Below the pieces are notes generated by a model. The model did no database searches. It was not told the origin of the DNA and was given only the letters and a program-made list of their open reading frames with translations. A DNA stretch of 64,000 nucleotides from Salipiger sp. CCB-MM3 (GTDB taxonomy: Bacteria > Pseudomonadota > Alphaproteobacteria > Rhodobacterales > Rhodobacteraceae). The position numbers were made by a program, and so were the translations under genes. Below, in pieces: positions 34,923 to 44,119 of the stretch (positions within the stretch are counted from its first letter, which is position 1; every line of letters starts with the position of its first letter). Where the stretch lies: contig NZ_CP014598.1 of the NCBI RefSeq assembly GCF_001687105.1, positions 1 through 64,000 on the forward strand, written 5' to 3'.

Positions 34923-36268
34923 TCAATTTGCTCAGTGCCATCGGCGTGGCGACGCCCACCGATGCGACGAACACGGCTCAGGAGGCTGAGGCCGATACGC
35001 CCTTCGCCGGACTGCTTGCGCTGCTCGACGGCGAGGCGGCGACGGAAGGGGAGGAGGCCGAGGAGGGCGCGCTGTCCGATCTTCTGGCCGAGACCGAGGC
35101 GGCTCTGGCCGATCCCGATCTGAGCGACGCCGAGATCGCCGACATCCTTGCGCCGCTTCTTGCGCGCCTCGGGGCTGAGCTGGCAGCGAACCCGGCGCTG
35201 ATGGCGCGGGTCGAGGCCATGGTGGCAGACCTTGGCGATGCGCAGGCCGAGACCCTTGAGGCAAGCGCCGAGACCGAAGAGGCCGAGACACCGTGGCGGC
35301 AGCTCGCGGAGGGCGTGTCGGACCTGCAGGATCTGCTCGACGGCTCCGAAGAGATCGAGGGCGACGGTGCGGAGCTTGCCGTGCTGCTGAGCCACGTTCT
35401 GGATGTGGCGGCGGAGATGACGCAAGAGGTTGCGCGGCCTTTCAGCCCGGTTCTCGTGGGGCTCGACCAACTGGTCGCATCACCGCTGCGCGGCGCGGTG
35501 ATGGTGCAAGGCACCGATGCGCCGCAGGCGGCGGCGGATCTGACCGACCTGGCCACGGAGCAAGTGCAGGACACGCCGGCGGACACAAATGCCGAAACCG
35601 GCGAGCAGGGGGCAGAGACCGGCACCGAAGAAGCCCCGGAGTTTGGCACGGACACGCAACGTGCGGCGCAGACCTCTGCCGCCGCCTTCGCTCCCGCCGC
35701 TCTGAGCGGTGGGGACGCGCAGCTACGGATGGCGCAAAGCACGACCTTGCAGGCGCAGGCGACGCCTTTGGCCCCGGTGTCGGCCATGCCGATCGCCGCG
35801 AGCGCCATGGCCGCCTCGCAGCTTGCTGGAAACGCACCGCAAATGGCGGCGCCGCAAGGGCAGGAGATCATGGGCCAAATCCGCGCCAACCTGCGCGACG
35901 ATGGACAGATCAAGGTCGAGCTGAAACCCGAAGGGCTGGGCAAGGTCGAGATTTCGCTCGGACCGGATGAGGCGGGCAAGATGCAGGTGGTCGTGCGGGC
36001 CGATCAGGCGGCGGTGTTGTCGGCGCTGCGCGCGGACCGCGACGGGCTGGTCGCCATGCTGCGCGACGCCGGGCACGCGGTGGAGGATGGCGCGCTCAGC
36101 TTCTCTGACCTTGGCGGCGATACCGGCGCGCAGGGCGGAGCCAGCGGCGGATCCGACAGCGGCTTTATCACTTACGGGACCGCGAGCGACGAGGCCTCCG
36201 GCCTTGCCGAGGCGGCGCAGACAGAAACCCTCCGCCTGCCCGAGGGCAGCGTGGACATCAGGATTTGA
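34919..36268 (+). CDS. fliK: Flagellar hook-length control protein FliK
   Basis: A 449-residue protein rich in Ala, Glu and Asp over its first 300 residues, the flexible ruler part. The C-terminal export-switch domain (Flg_hook) is clear: LRDDGQIKVELKPEGLGKVE followed by VVVRADQAAVLSALRADRDG. It starts inside the stop of the sigma factor gene and is followed by flgD after 15 bases. Confidence 0.88.
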   Translation: MINLLSAIGVATPTDATNTAQEAEADTPFAGLLALLDGEAATEGEEAEEGALSDLLAETEAALADPDLSDAEIADILAPLLARLGAELAANPALMARVEAMVADLGDAQAETLEASAETEEAETPWRQLAEGVSDLQDLLDGSEEIEGDGAELAVLLSHVLDVAAEMTQEVARPFSPVLVGLDQLVASPLRGAVMVQGTDAPQAAADLTDLATEQVQDTPADTNAETGEQGAETGTEEAPEFGTDTQRAAQTSAAAFAPAALSGGDAQLRMAQSTTLQAQATPLAPVSAMPIAASAMAASQLAGNAPQMAAPQGQEIMGQIRANLRDDGQIKVELKPEGLGKVEISLGPDEAGKMQVVVRADQAAVLSALRADRDGLVAMLRDAGHAVEDGALSFSDLGGDTGAQGGASGGSDSGFITYGTASDEASGLAEAAQTETLRLPEGSVDIRI

Positions 36269-36283
36269 CGGGAACGGTTCACC

Positions 36284-36958
36284 ATGGCGATTGATCCATT
36301 CGGCACGACCACCACAAGCACCACGACCACCTCGGCAAGCTCCTCGATGAGCCAGCTTTCCGAGGACTACGAGAGCTTTATCACCCTGCTGACCGCGCAG
36401 ATCGAGAACCAGAACCCGCTCGAGCCGATGGACAGCACGACGTTCATCTCGCAGCTGGCGCAGCTCAGTCAGGTCGAACAGTCGGTGGCGACCAACTCGA
36501 ACCTCGAAGGCATCGCCTCGCAGCTGGCCTCAATGGGTGCGATCACCGGGCTTTCGCTGATCGGGCGCTCGGTGGTGGCCGCGACCGATGAGGTGACGCT
36601 GGAGAGCGATGGCGCTTCGGCGGAACTTTCGTATGCGCTGGCATCGGACGCCGCGAGCGTGACGATGACGATCAGCGCCGAGGATGGCACCGTGCTGCGG
36701 ACTTACACCGGGCTCGAGACCTCATCGGCCGAGCGCCAGGCCGTCACTTGGGATGGGTTGGATTACGAAGGTCTGCCGCTGCCCGCGGGCAGCTATACGG
36801 TGAGCGTCGAGGCGCTGGACACCGACGGCAACACCATCGCTTCGCAGACCTACGCGCCGGCGAAAGTCGCCAGCATGACCTATGAAGACGGCCTCGCCAC
36901 GCTCCATTTGGAGAATGGCGACACCGTGCTTGCGGGGGCTGTCGAAGAAATCCTCTGA
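36284..36958 (+). CDS. flgD: Flagellar hook-capping protein FlgD
   Basis: A 224-residue hook cap. The N-terminal block LLTAQIENQNPLEPMDSTTF, with TFISQLAQLSQVEQSV, is the FlgD family signature. The C-terminal part holds the FlgD Ig-like domain (VTWDGLDYEGLPLPAGSYTV). It is the last gene of the sigma factor-fliK-flgD group. Confidence 0.93.
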   Translation: MAIDPFGTTTTSTTTTSASSSMSQLSEDYESFITLLTAQIENQNPLEPMDSTTFISQLAQLSQVEQSVATNSNLEGIASQLASMGAITGLSLIGRSVVAATDEVTLESDGASAELSYALASDAASVTMTISAEDGTVLRTYTGLETSSAERQAVTWDGLDYEGLPLPAGSYTVSVEALDTDGNTIASQTYAPAKVASMTYEDGLATLHLENGDTVLAGAVEEIL

Positions 36959-36971
36959 TGTGGCGCGCGCT

Positions 36972-36989
36972 CCGGACCGTCAGGTCCGG
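36972..36989. terminator. Hairpin between the convergent flgD and FliL-like genes
   Basis: CCGGACC-GTCA-GGTCCGG is a perfect 7-bp stem starting 14 bases after the flgD stop. It overlaps the stop codon of the convergent minus-strand gene and has no U tract, so it is at best a weak terminator. Confidence 0.4.
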
Positions 36990-37621
36990 GGCACGTCGGC
37001 CTTCACCAAAGACAGGAAGAGGACTTCGGAGACATCGTCGCCGAAGTCCTTTTTCAGATCTGCGGACAGGGCTTTCGACAACTCACCGGTGTCGATGTTC
37101 ACGCCCTTCATCGTCGGGCCGTCTGCAGCGCGATGCATCGAGGTCAGGATCGCGTCGCGCAGTCGCGAGGCGTTCTCGGCCACGTTGAAGGTGACGGCGG
37201 TCTGGCTGTCACGCATGGCGACGCCGACTTCCGAGACCACATAGGTGATGCTTTCGGCGCGGTAGACCGGCACGCTGATCTTGCCCAGCGTCACGACACT
37301 GGAATCGCCCAGACGATCCTCGGTCAGCACGCCCGGCGGCGTTTCGGCCTCGGCCTTGATCTCGGTTTCCCGATGCGCGCCATTGTCGGCGTGCTCATTG
37401 TGCTGCGGCGTTCCGATCGCACCGCCATCCTCGGGCGAGGTGGCGTGAGCGGGGGCCTCGGTCGCGAGATCGTCGAGGATCTGCTCGGCCTCGGAAGGGC
37501 CGGCTTCTGCCGTCTGCTCTTCCTGCGGATGCGCAGCGGGGGCCAGAGCTTGTCCGGCACCATAGCCCACGGCCCCAAAAATAAGGGGCAGCGCGGCCAG
37601 GGCGATGTATGATTTCTTCAT
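36980..37621 (-). CDS. Membrane-anchored periplasmic protein, possibly a FliL-like paralogue
   Basis: A 213-residue protein with an N-terminal membrane anchor or signal (SYIALAALPLIFGAVGYGAG), a long acidic linker to about residue 95, and a folded C-terminal domain. That domain has the rhythm of FliL: RLRDAILTSMHRAADG, then ELSKALSADLKKDFGDDVSE and VLFLSLVKADV. The true fliL is at 57060, so this would be a second member. It is convergent with flgD and lies upstream of the flgFGAH operon on the same strand as it, but 97 bases beyond flgH. Family call is tentative. Confidence 0.55.
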   Translation of the reverse strand: MKKSYIALAALPLIFGAVGYGAGQALAPAAHPQEEQTAEAGPSEAEQILDDLATEAPAHATSPEDGGAIGTPQHNEHADNGAHRETEIKAEAETPPGVLTEDRLGDSSVVTLGKISVPVYRAESITYVVSEVGVAMRDSQTAVTFNVAENASRLRDAILTSMHRAADGPTMKGVNIDTGELSKALSADLKKDFGDDVSEVLFLSLVKADVPRT

Positions 37622-37718
37622 AACGAAGTCCCGCAGTTTCTACTGTCAGGGTCCGGTATGGCCGACGATTCGGGCGAGAGTTTTCTCAAATAGCGGCGTT
37701 AATCCGGCCACTTCGCAC

Positions 37719-38483
37719 TCAATACGGCAGGATTACGTCCATGACGTCTTCACCATATCCGCGCGTCTGTTGGCGGCTGACCGAGCCCCGACCGCCATAA
37801 GAGATGCGCGCTTCGGCGATCTTGTCGTAGGGGATGGCGTTGGTGCGGTCGATGTCCTGCGGGCGGATGATGCCGGTCACGCGCAGTTCGCGCAGCTCTT
37901 CGTTGACCTTCACCTCCTGCCGGCCCGCGACGACGAAATTGCCGTTCGGCAGTTCCTGCACCACCAGCGCGGCCATGCGCAGGTTGATGGTCTCTTCGCG
38001 GTCGATCGAACCAGAGCCAGAGGCGCCGGTGGTCGAGGTGATGTCCACAATATTGTCGCCGGAGGGCAAATCGTCGGGGCCGACGCCGGGCAGGATCTTG
38101 TCGATCTGCGTGCCGTAGCCAAAGAAGCTGGGGAAGCCGAGCGTCGAGCCGCCCGTGCGGGTCCGGTCCGACTCGTTGCTCAGCGAGGCCTCGTCCTCGA
38201 TTTCGACGAGGATGGTGAGGATGTCGCCGATCTGCGTCGCGCGCTGATCGCCGAAGAAGCCGGACGAGCCGCGCTCCCACAGCGAGGCACCCTCGGCACG
38301 GTAGGGGATGCGGTCGGGCTTGGGCGGCGGCATCGGGATGTTGACGCTGCGCGCCTCGGCCAGCGTCTGCGGATCCAGTCCGACCCGGCTCACTTCGGGG
38401 TCACGGTCGAAAGCGGGGCTGCCGCAGCCAGCCAGAAGGCCGAGCGCGGAAACGGCCATCAGGCCATGGCGAAGCGGGGTCAT
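37719..38483 (-). CDS. flgH: Flagellar L-ring protein FlgH
   Basis: A 254-residue outer-membrane lipoprotein. The lipobox is LLAGC (Cys20). The conserved block GSLWERGSSGFFGDQRATQI-like (SLWERGSSGFFGDQRATQIG) is followed by GDILTILVEIEDEASLSNES and the C-terminal GRGSVSRQQTRGYGEDVMDV. It forms the L-ring bushing in the outer membrane. Its start overlaps flgA by four bases. Confidence 0.95.
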   Translation of the reverse strand: MTPLRHGLMAVSALGLLAGCGSPAFDRDPEVSRVGLDPQTLAEARSVNIPMPPPKPDRIPYRAEGASLWERGSSGFFGDQRATQIGDILTILVEIEDEASLSNESDRTRTGGSTLGFPSFFGYGTQIDKILPGVGPDDLPSGDNIVDITSTTGASGSGSIDREETINLRMAALVVQELPNGNFVVAGRQEVKVNEELRELRVTGIIRPQDIDRTNAIPYDKIAEARISYGGRGSVSRQQTRGYGEDVMDVILPY

Positions 38484-39151
38484 CGGATCACCTCCACGAG
38501 CCCCTCTTGGCGCGCAACGGCGACGAGAGGGGTGTTGCTGACGAGATTGACGATGCGCACATCCTGCCCGCGATGGGCATCGGTGAGCGCACGGCCGGGG
38601 GCGGTGACCACCAAACGACCGTCGTCATAGAGAATATTCACCTTGTCGCCGCGGCCGATGACCAGCGGCTGCATCACCGATTGGGTCATCACCGGACGGC
38701 CCTGCGCCAGCATCCGGCGCACCTGCATCCCGGCCAGCCCGTCGGGGTTGGTCACGGTGAAGGCGCCGACACGGCTCAGCGGCATGTCCACGATCTTGAT
38801 GTCGGCCTCGGTGATCAGCTCGCCCGGCATCAGGCGGCGGATCGGCACCGGCAGGCTTTGGGTGGCGACGACAAAGCCCTGCAGCCGGTGGGTGACACCT
38901 TCATCGGTAACCGCATTGGCGAGAAACTGGCCGCTGTCCCGATCCATCCAGAAGGCCGAGATCATTTCGGCGTCTTCGATCTGCGCGCCCTTGAAACGCA
39001 CCCGCAGGTCCGCCGCCGCGGGCAGCGCTTCGGCCCAGCTCATCCGGGCCTGCTCTTCGATGAGCACCGCAGGGTCTTCGGCCTGCGCGGCAAGCGGTGC
39101 CAGCACGAGCGCGACCAGAAGCGCGGCGAGGTGCAGAACGGGGCGGGCCAT
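38480..39151 (-). CDS. flgA: Flagellar P-ring assembly chaperone FlgA
   Basis: A 223-residue periplasmic chaperone for P-ring assembly. A signal peptide (LHLAALLVALVLAPLAAQA) precedes the mature part. The C-terminal SAF-type domain contains ITEADIKIVDMPLSRV and RRMLAQGRPVMTQSVMQPLV, then DKVNILYDDGRLVVTAPGRA. It lies three bases after flgG and overlaps flgH by four. Confidence 0.92.
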   Translation of the reverse strand: MARPVLHLAALLVALVLAPLAAQAEDPAVLIEEQARMSWAEALPAAADLRVRFKGAQIEDAEMISAFWMDRDSGQFLANAVTDEGVTHRLQGFVVATQSLPVPIRRLMPGELITEADIKIVDMPLSRVGAFTVTNPDGLAGMQVRRMLAQGRPVMTQSVMQPLVIGRGDKVNILYDDGRLVVTAPGRALTDAHRGQDVRIVNLVSNTPLVAVARQEGLVEVIR

Positions 39152-39154
39152 GGC

Positions 39155-39940
39155 TTACCTGATCTGGTTGGCCGCGGACATCATCTGATCAGCGGTCTCG
39201 ATGGCCTTGGAGTTCATCTCATAGGCGCGCTGCGCCTGAATGAGGTCGGTGATCTGCCGGATGATGTCGACGTTCGAGCTTTCCAGATAGCCCTGACGCA
39301 GAATGCCGACGCCCTCATCGCCCGGCACCGCCGGGATCGGATCGCCCGAGGCGACGGTGGCCTCCAGCAGGTTGTTGCCCAGCGGGCGCATGCCTGCATC
39401 GTTGACGAAGGTCGTCAGCGTCAACTGCCCAACCTCGACCGGGATGGTGTCATCGCCGACATAGGCGCTGACGATGCCGGTCTCACTCACCTCGATCGAC
39501 ACGGTATCATCGGGCAGCACGATCCCGGGGTCGATCTCGAACCCCTGCTCGTTGACGATCTGCCCCTCGGCGGACAGGCGAAACGAGCCGTCACGGGTAT
39601 AGGCCTGCGCGCCGTCGGGCATGTTCACGGTGAAATAGCCGCGCCCGTCGATCGCCATGTCGAGTTGGTTCTCGGTCTGCGCCAGCCCGCCTTGGGTGTT
39701 CAGCCGAACCGTGCCCGCGGTGCGCACACCAAGGCCGATGTCGAGGCCGGTGGGGCGGGTGTTGCCCTCTTCGGCGGTCACCGCGCCTTCGCGCGCGACG
39801 TTCTCGTAGATCAGGTCGGTGAAGCTGGCGCGCGACGCCTTGAAGCCCGTGGTGTTGGCATTGGCGATATTGTTGGAGATGACGTCGACGTTGGTCTGCT
39901 GCGCCATCATGCCGGTTGCGGCGATCCCGAGTGCCTTCAT
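39155..39940 (-). CDS. flgG: Flagellar distal rod protein FlgG
   Basis: A 261-residue rod protein of full length. The N-terminal rod motif is ANNIANANTTGFKA-like (SNNIANANTTGFKASRASFT) and the C-terminal helix is QITDLIQAQRAYEMNSKAIE, ending near QMMSAANQIR. It sits between flgF and flgA in the operon flgF-flgG-flgA-flgH. Confidence 0.96.
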   Translation of the reverse strand: MKALGIAATGMMAQQTNVDVISNNIANANTTGFKASRASFTDLIYENVAREGAVTAEEGNTRPTGLDIGLGVRTAGTVRLNTQGGLAQTENQLDMAIDGRGYFTVNMPDGAQAYTRDGSFRLSAEGQIVNEQGFEIDPGIVLPDDTVSIEVSETGIVSAYVGDDTIPVEVGQLTLTTFVNDAGMRPLGNNLLEATVASGDPIPAVPGDEGVGILRQGYLESSNVDIIRQITDLIQAQRAYEMNSKAIETADQMMSAANQIR

Positions 39941-39953
39941 GGTCGTCCCTTCC

Positions 39954-40700
39954 TCAGCTGTTCCGGATCCGGGTCAGCATTTCCTTTTTCAACTCGTCAT
40001 CCTGCTGCACCAAATTCAGCGATTGCTGATAGGCCTGCTGGATCTCGATCAGCCGGGTCACCTCGGTCACCGCCTGAACATTGCTCATCTCGACCGCGCC
40101 TTGGATCACCCGCGTGTTGGTCTCATCGGCGATCAACTGGGCGTTGCCATCCTGCGGCACGAACATGCCGCCACCAGAGCGGCCAAGGCTCTGGCGGTCA
40201 GGCAGGGTGAAGACGCCGACCTGCCCCAGCACCGCGCCCTCGGCGTCCGAGATCACCCCGTCGTCCGAGATGCTGACGGTCGAGGCCTGATCGGGAGGCA
40301 GCACCATCGGAGCGCCGCCCGCATCAAGGATTTGCGCGCCGCTGGCGGTGATCACCCGTCCCTGTGCATCCAGTATAAGGGCGCCGTCGCGCCCGAAGGC
40401 CGTGTCGCCCTGCGGCGTTTCATAGGCGAACCAGCCCTCACCGCTGAGCGCAAGGTCGAGCGTATTGCCGGTGGGCATCACCGCGCCCGAGCTGTTGTCC
40501 ACGTAGGATCCGCGGTCGAGCACGTAGTTCGTGCCTTCCCCGGCCAGCGCCGCGTCGTCTTTCTGCAGATAGGTTTCGAACAGCACACGCTCGGCCTTGA
40601 AGCCGGTGGAATTGGCATTGGCGATGTTGTTCGACGTCACGTCCATCTGCCGCTCGAGCGCGGTCAGCCGGGAAAGCGCGACATAAATCGAATTATCCAT
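39954..40700 (-). CDS. flgF: Flagellar proximal rod protein FlgF
   Basis: A 248-residue rod protein and the first gene of flgF-flgG-flgA-flgH. The N-terminus has TALERQMDVTSNNIANANST and the C-terminus EVTRLIEIQQAYQQSLNLVQ, the rod/hook family ends. It lies 13 bases before flgG. A 99-base divergent region separates it from a large plus-strand gene. Confidence 0.93.
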   Translation of the reverse strand: MDNSIYVALSRLTALERQMDVTSNNIANANSTGFKAERVLFETYLQKDDAALAGEGTNYVLDRGSYVDNSSGAVMPTGNTLDLALSGEGWFAYETPQGDTAFGRDGALILDAQGRVITASGAQILDAGGAPMVLPPDQASTVSISDDGVISDAEGAVLGQVGVFTLPDRQSLGRSGGGMFVPQDGNAQLIADETNTRVIQGAVEMSNVQAVTEVTRLIEIQQAYQQSLNLVQQDDELKKEMLTRIRNS

Positions 40701-40799
40701 GCAAATTGCCTATTAATGTTTGCGTGACCATTCTTTTCTTGCTGATGATGCGGCGTTTGCTAAGATAACGCAAGCATAATGATGACCAGACAGGCGTAA

Positions 40800-42650
40800 G
40801 TGGTGAGCTATTCTTGTGCATTCGTGGGGAAACATGCGGCCGTGATGGCCCTGCTTCTTTGCGCCTGCCCGGTGCTCGCCGAGCGGGGAGGGCCAGAGCA
40901 GGTCGCGCAGTTCACCCATGCGCTGCTTGCCGAGCCGCGGGTAATCGACCCTCCGGCGCTCTATCTCGGTCAGCGCGCCGAGCAGCCTTTCCTCGAAGAG
41001 CGCGCGCGTTTGATGGATGCGGTGATCGCCGCCGGGGACAGTCAGCCGGAACAGGCCCGCGCCCTGACTGATCTGGCGGAGTTCTTCTTTGCCCATGCGA
41101 TGTCGCCCGAGGGTCTGTCGGTGCTGCAGGCGGTGGAGGGGGAGGGCGTGCCGCCGGCGCATGAGCTTCGGGCGCGGTCTTTCGAGCTGGCGCTGGGGCT
41201 GATCGATCCGCGCGGCAGACCGCTTACTCAGCGCGCCGCCACATTGCTCGATCCGGCGCATTCCGGCTGGCCCGATCAGCCGCTGTTCCTTGCCATCTCG
41301 CATATTCGCGACGCGGCCTGCGCCGAAGCTGGTCCGCTTCTGCCCGACGCGGTCACGCGGTTGTCGCGCTTCCCGAAGCCCGTGCAGGCGCGGGTTTTGC
41401 CGGGCTTTCTGGATTGTGCCATCGAGACCGGGCAATGGCGGCTTGCGCGGGACATCGCCGCCGCTTTCGAGGGCTACCCGGAACTCAAGGGCGGCACCGC
41501 CTATCACTTTCTGCTCGGCAAGGTCGCCGAATCCGCCGACCAGCCGCTTGCCGCTTTCGACAGCTACACGCAGGCGATCGAGGGGCAGGACATCTGGGCA
41601 CATCGCGCGCGCCGTGCGCTGATCACATTGGGGCTGACCAAGGATGCGTTGGCCACCACCGAGGCCATTCGCCTGCTGAAGCTCGAAACCGAGATGTGGC
41701 GCGGCGATGCCTCCGAGGGCGACACGCTTGATCAACTGGCCTCGCTGCAAGTGATCGCCGGGCGGGCCACCGACGCCATCGAGAGCTATGGCCTCATCGT
41801 CACGCGCCGCCCCGGCAGCGCGCAGGCCACCGCCGCGCAGCAAAAGGCGCGGGCGCTGATCGAAGAGCTTTACCGCAAGGGCGCTGAGGGAGAGATCCCG
41901 CTCGGTCGCTTCATGGCCGATCACGCGCGCATCGCGCGTTACTTCCGCTTTACTCAGAATTTCGCGCTGGCCTCCGAGCTGTTTGCGGACACGTTCCGCA
42001 AGGCTGGCGCAACCAAGATAGCCGCCGAAGAATATGCCACCACTCACGACTACCTTACGGCGGCGCAGGACCTGGGCATCACCACCGCAGACGAGGGGCA
42101 ATTATCGCGCCTCAAGGTGAAGGAAGCCGAGACCCTGCTGGCGGGCGGCCAGTTCGAGGCCCTCGGGACGTTGCTTTTGCAGCCGATCACCTTGACGGAT
42201 CCGGATTTGAAGACACGCTTCGATCTGGTTTCGGCCCGCTATTTCGATGAAACCGGCCAGACCGCCGAACTGCTGGACAGCAGCGGCGGGGCCGGTGAGA
42301 CGACGCAGATCCTGCGGCTTCAGGCGCTGGCGCATTTCGAGCGCAAGGACTGGCCCGCGGCGGCGGCGGCCTATGAGACGCTGCATGTGCGCGAAGGCAA
42401 GGAGATGCCGCTGCCCGACGCCATCCGCCTCTTGCTGTCGGAGCACCGCAGCGGAGCGGCGGATCGTGCGGCGGCGCTTGCCAGCGAGTTTCCCAGCCTG
42501 ACCGAACTGCCCGGCTGGGCCGAGATCGCGCGCGGGCTGACCACCGATGCACCGGCGCTGCTGCCCCTGCGCGAAGACACGGCGCGGGCGCGGATCGACA
42601 AGGCGCAGGAGACGCTGGACGTTCTTCCGGACGTCAACAAACTGAACTGA
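40800..42650 (+). CDS. Large exported helical-repeat protein of unknown function
   Basis: A 616-residue protein with a probable signal peptide (AAVMALLLCACPVLA, cut before ERGG). The rest is helical and TPR-like, with repeated units such as AFDSYTQAIEGQDIWAHRAR and HFERKDWPAAAAAYETLHVR. The start is uncertain: GTG 40800, GTG 40803 or an internal ATG at 40845 in front of the hydrophobic segment. It is divergent from flgF and upstream of flgE on the same strand. A periplasmic role in rod or motor function, as for MotC-like proteins of rhizobia, is possible but not shown. Confidence 0.65.
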   Translation: MVSYSCAFVGKHAAVMALLLCACPVLAERGGPEQVAQFTHALLAEPRVIDPPALYLGQRAEQPFLEERARLMDAVIAAGDSQPEQARALTDLAEFFFAHAMSPEGLSVLQAVEGEGVPPAHELRARSFELALGLIDPRGRPLTQRAATLLDPAHSGWPDQPLFLAISHIRDAACAEAGPLLPDAVTRLSRFPKPVQARVLPGFLDCAIETGQWRLARDIAAAFEGYPELKGGTAYHFLLGKVAESADQPLAAFDSYTQAIEGQDIWAHRARRALITLGLTKDALATTEAIRLLKLETEMWRGDASEGDTLDQLASLQVIAGRATDAIESYGLIVTRRPGSAQATAAQQKARALIEELYRKGAEGEIPLGRFMADHARIARYFRFTQNFALASELFADTFRKAGATKIAAEEYATTHDYLTAAQDLGITTADEGQLSRLKVKEAETLLAGGQFEALGTLLLQPITLTDPDLKTRFDLVSARYFDETGQTAELLDSSGGAGETTQILRLQALAHFERKDWPAAAAAYETLHVREGKEMPLPDAIRLLLSEHRSGAADRAAALASEFPSLTELPGWAEIARGLTTDAPALLPLREDTARARIDKAQETLDVLPDVNKLN

Positions 42651-42675
42651 CCGCGCCCCGGCAAGGTCAGGCAAG

Positions 42676-42697
42676 ATTCAGCGACCTCTCGCTGAAT
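42676..42697 (+). other. Perfect inverted repeat between the TPR-like gene and flgE
   Basis: ATTCAGCG-ACCTCT-CGCTGAAT has 8-base perfect arms. It begins 26 bases after one stop and ends 97 bases before the flgE start. It has no U tract, so it may be an operator rather than a terminator. Confidence 0.4.
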
Positions 42698-42794
42698 TAA
42701 CACAAGTAAAGATGATTTTAACCATGGTGAAACCCGCGCCTCCTAAGTGATTGGAGAAGATAGGTTCACCTTCGACCAATGGGGCGAGACGGAC

Positions 42795-44096
42795 ATGAGT
42801 ATTTCCAACGCGATGGCGGCCGGCGTCAGCGGCCTGACGGCAAACTCGAACGCGGTCGAGCGCATCTCGAACAACATCGCGAACGCCGACACCATCGGCT
42901 ATCGCCGCAGCTTTGCGCAGATGGTCACCTCCGGCTCCACCTCGGCCACGGGCGGCACATCCACCGGCGTGGCGACGACGATCACCCATTCCAACAGCAC
43001 CGAGGGCAGCTACACCGAGACCTCGGTGAGCTCGAACCTCACGGTGAATGGCAGCGGCTTCTTCGTGGTGAACTCGAATATCGAAACCGGCTACACCACC
43101 GGCAACATGTTCACCCGCGACGGCAGCTTTGCACCGGATGAGGATGGCAACCTCGTGAACGGTCAGGGGCTCTATCTGATGGGCTATGCCTATGACGAGA
43201 CCGGCAGTCTGGGCACCGTGGACCGCTCGACCTTCTCCGATCTCGAGCCGGTGAACATCGCAAGCCAAGCCATCAACGGCACCGCCACCACCGAGGTGTC
43301 GATCAGCGGCACGCTGCCCTCGCAGGAAACCGGCGTCGACGAGCCGGGCGATGCCTTCACCACCTCGGTCGAGTTCTACAACTCGCTGGGCGAGGCTGAC
43401 CGGCTGACGCTGTCCTTCCAGCCCACCGATGTGGACGACACTTGGGAGGTCACCATCTCGGGCACCGACGGCGACTATGGCACCGTCACCATGAGCTTCA
43501 ACAACAGCGGCGCGAACGCCGGCTCTCCGTCCGGCTATGCAAACGCCACCTCGCTGGCCACGGCGCCCGCCGCCTTTGCCTTCGACGCCGCGACCGGCGA
43601 GATGTCCCTGACGATCAACAATGGCGACACGCCGCAGCAGCTCACGCTGTCGCTGGGCGCGCCGGACGAGTTCGACGGGCTGACCCAGTTCGCGGGCGAC
43701 TACACGCCGATGACGGTGGAAGCCGATGGCGCGGAAAGCGGCGTGCTGACCAGCGTCGAGTTCGACGAGAGCGGCGACGTCTGGGGCCTGTTCGACAACG
43801 GCAACCGCAAGGTTCTCTACTCGGTGCCGCTGGCGACCTTTGCCAATGCCGACGGTCTGGCCACTTCGAACAACTCGACCTTCCAGGTTTCGAACGACTC
43901 CGGCGCCTTCTACCTCAGCGCCGCGGGCACCGGCGAGACCGGCACGCTGACCTCTGGCGGGGTCGAAGGATCGAACGTCGACATCGCGCAGGAGCTGACC
44001 AGCCTGATCCAGCGCCAGCGCGCCTATTCGTCGAACGCCAAGATCATCACCACCGCCGACGAGATGCTGAACGAAACGGTCAACCTCAAACGCTGA
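42795..44096 (+). CDS. flgE: Flagellar hook protein FlgE
   Basis: A 433-residue hook subunit. The N-terminus SISNAMAAGVSGLTANSNAV with RISNNIANADTIGYRRSF and the C-terminus IAQELTSLIQRQRAYSSNAK are the conserved helices of the hook/rod family. The middle has the FlgE D2-type domain. The start at ATG 42795 fits the family better than the earlier in-frame codon at 42747. It leads the hook-filament junction operon flgE-flgK-flgL. Confidence 0.93.
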   Translation: MSISNAMAAGVSGLTANSNAVERISNNIANADTIGYRRSFAQMVTSGSTSATGGTSTGVATTITHSNSTEGSYTETSVSSNLTVNGSGFFVVNSNIETGYTTGNMFTRDGSFAPDEDGNLVNGQGLYLMGYAYDETGSLGTVDRSTFSDLEPVNIASQAINGTATTEVSISGTLPSQETGVDEPGDAFTTSVEFYNSLGEADRLTLSFQPTDVDDTWEVTISGTDGDYGTVTMSFNNSGANAGSPSGYANATSLATAPAAFAFDAATGEMSLTINNGDTPQQLTLSLGAPDEFDGLTQFAGDYTPMTVEADGAESGVLTSVEFDESGDVWGLFDNGNRKVLYSVPLATFANADGLATSNNSTFQVSNDSGAFYLSAAGTGETGTLTSGGVEGSNVDIAQELTSLIQRQRAYSSNAKIITTADEMLNETVNLKR

Positions 44097-44119
44097 CGCA
44101 CGGCAGATAGGATCGCATC

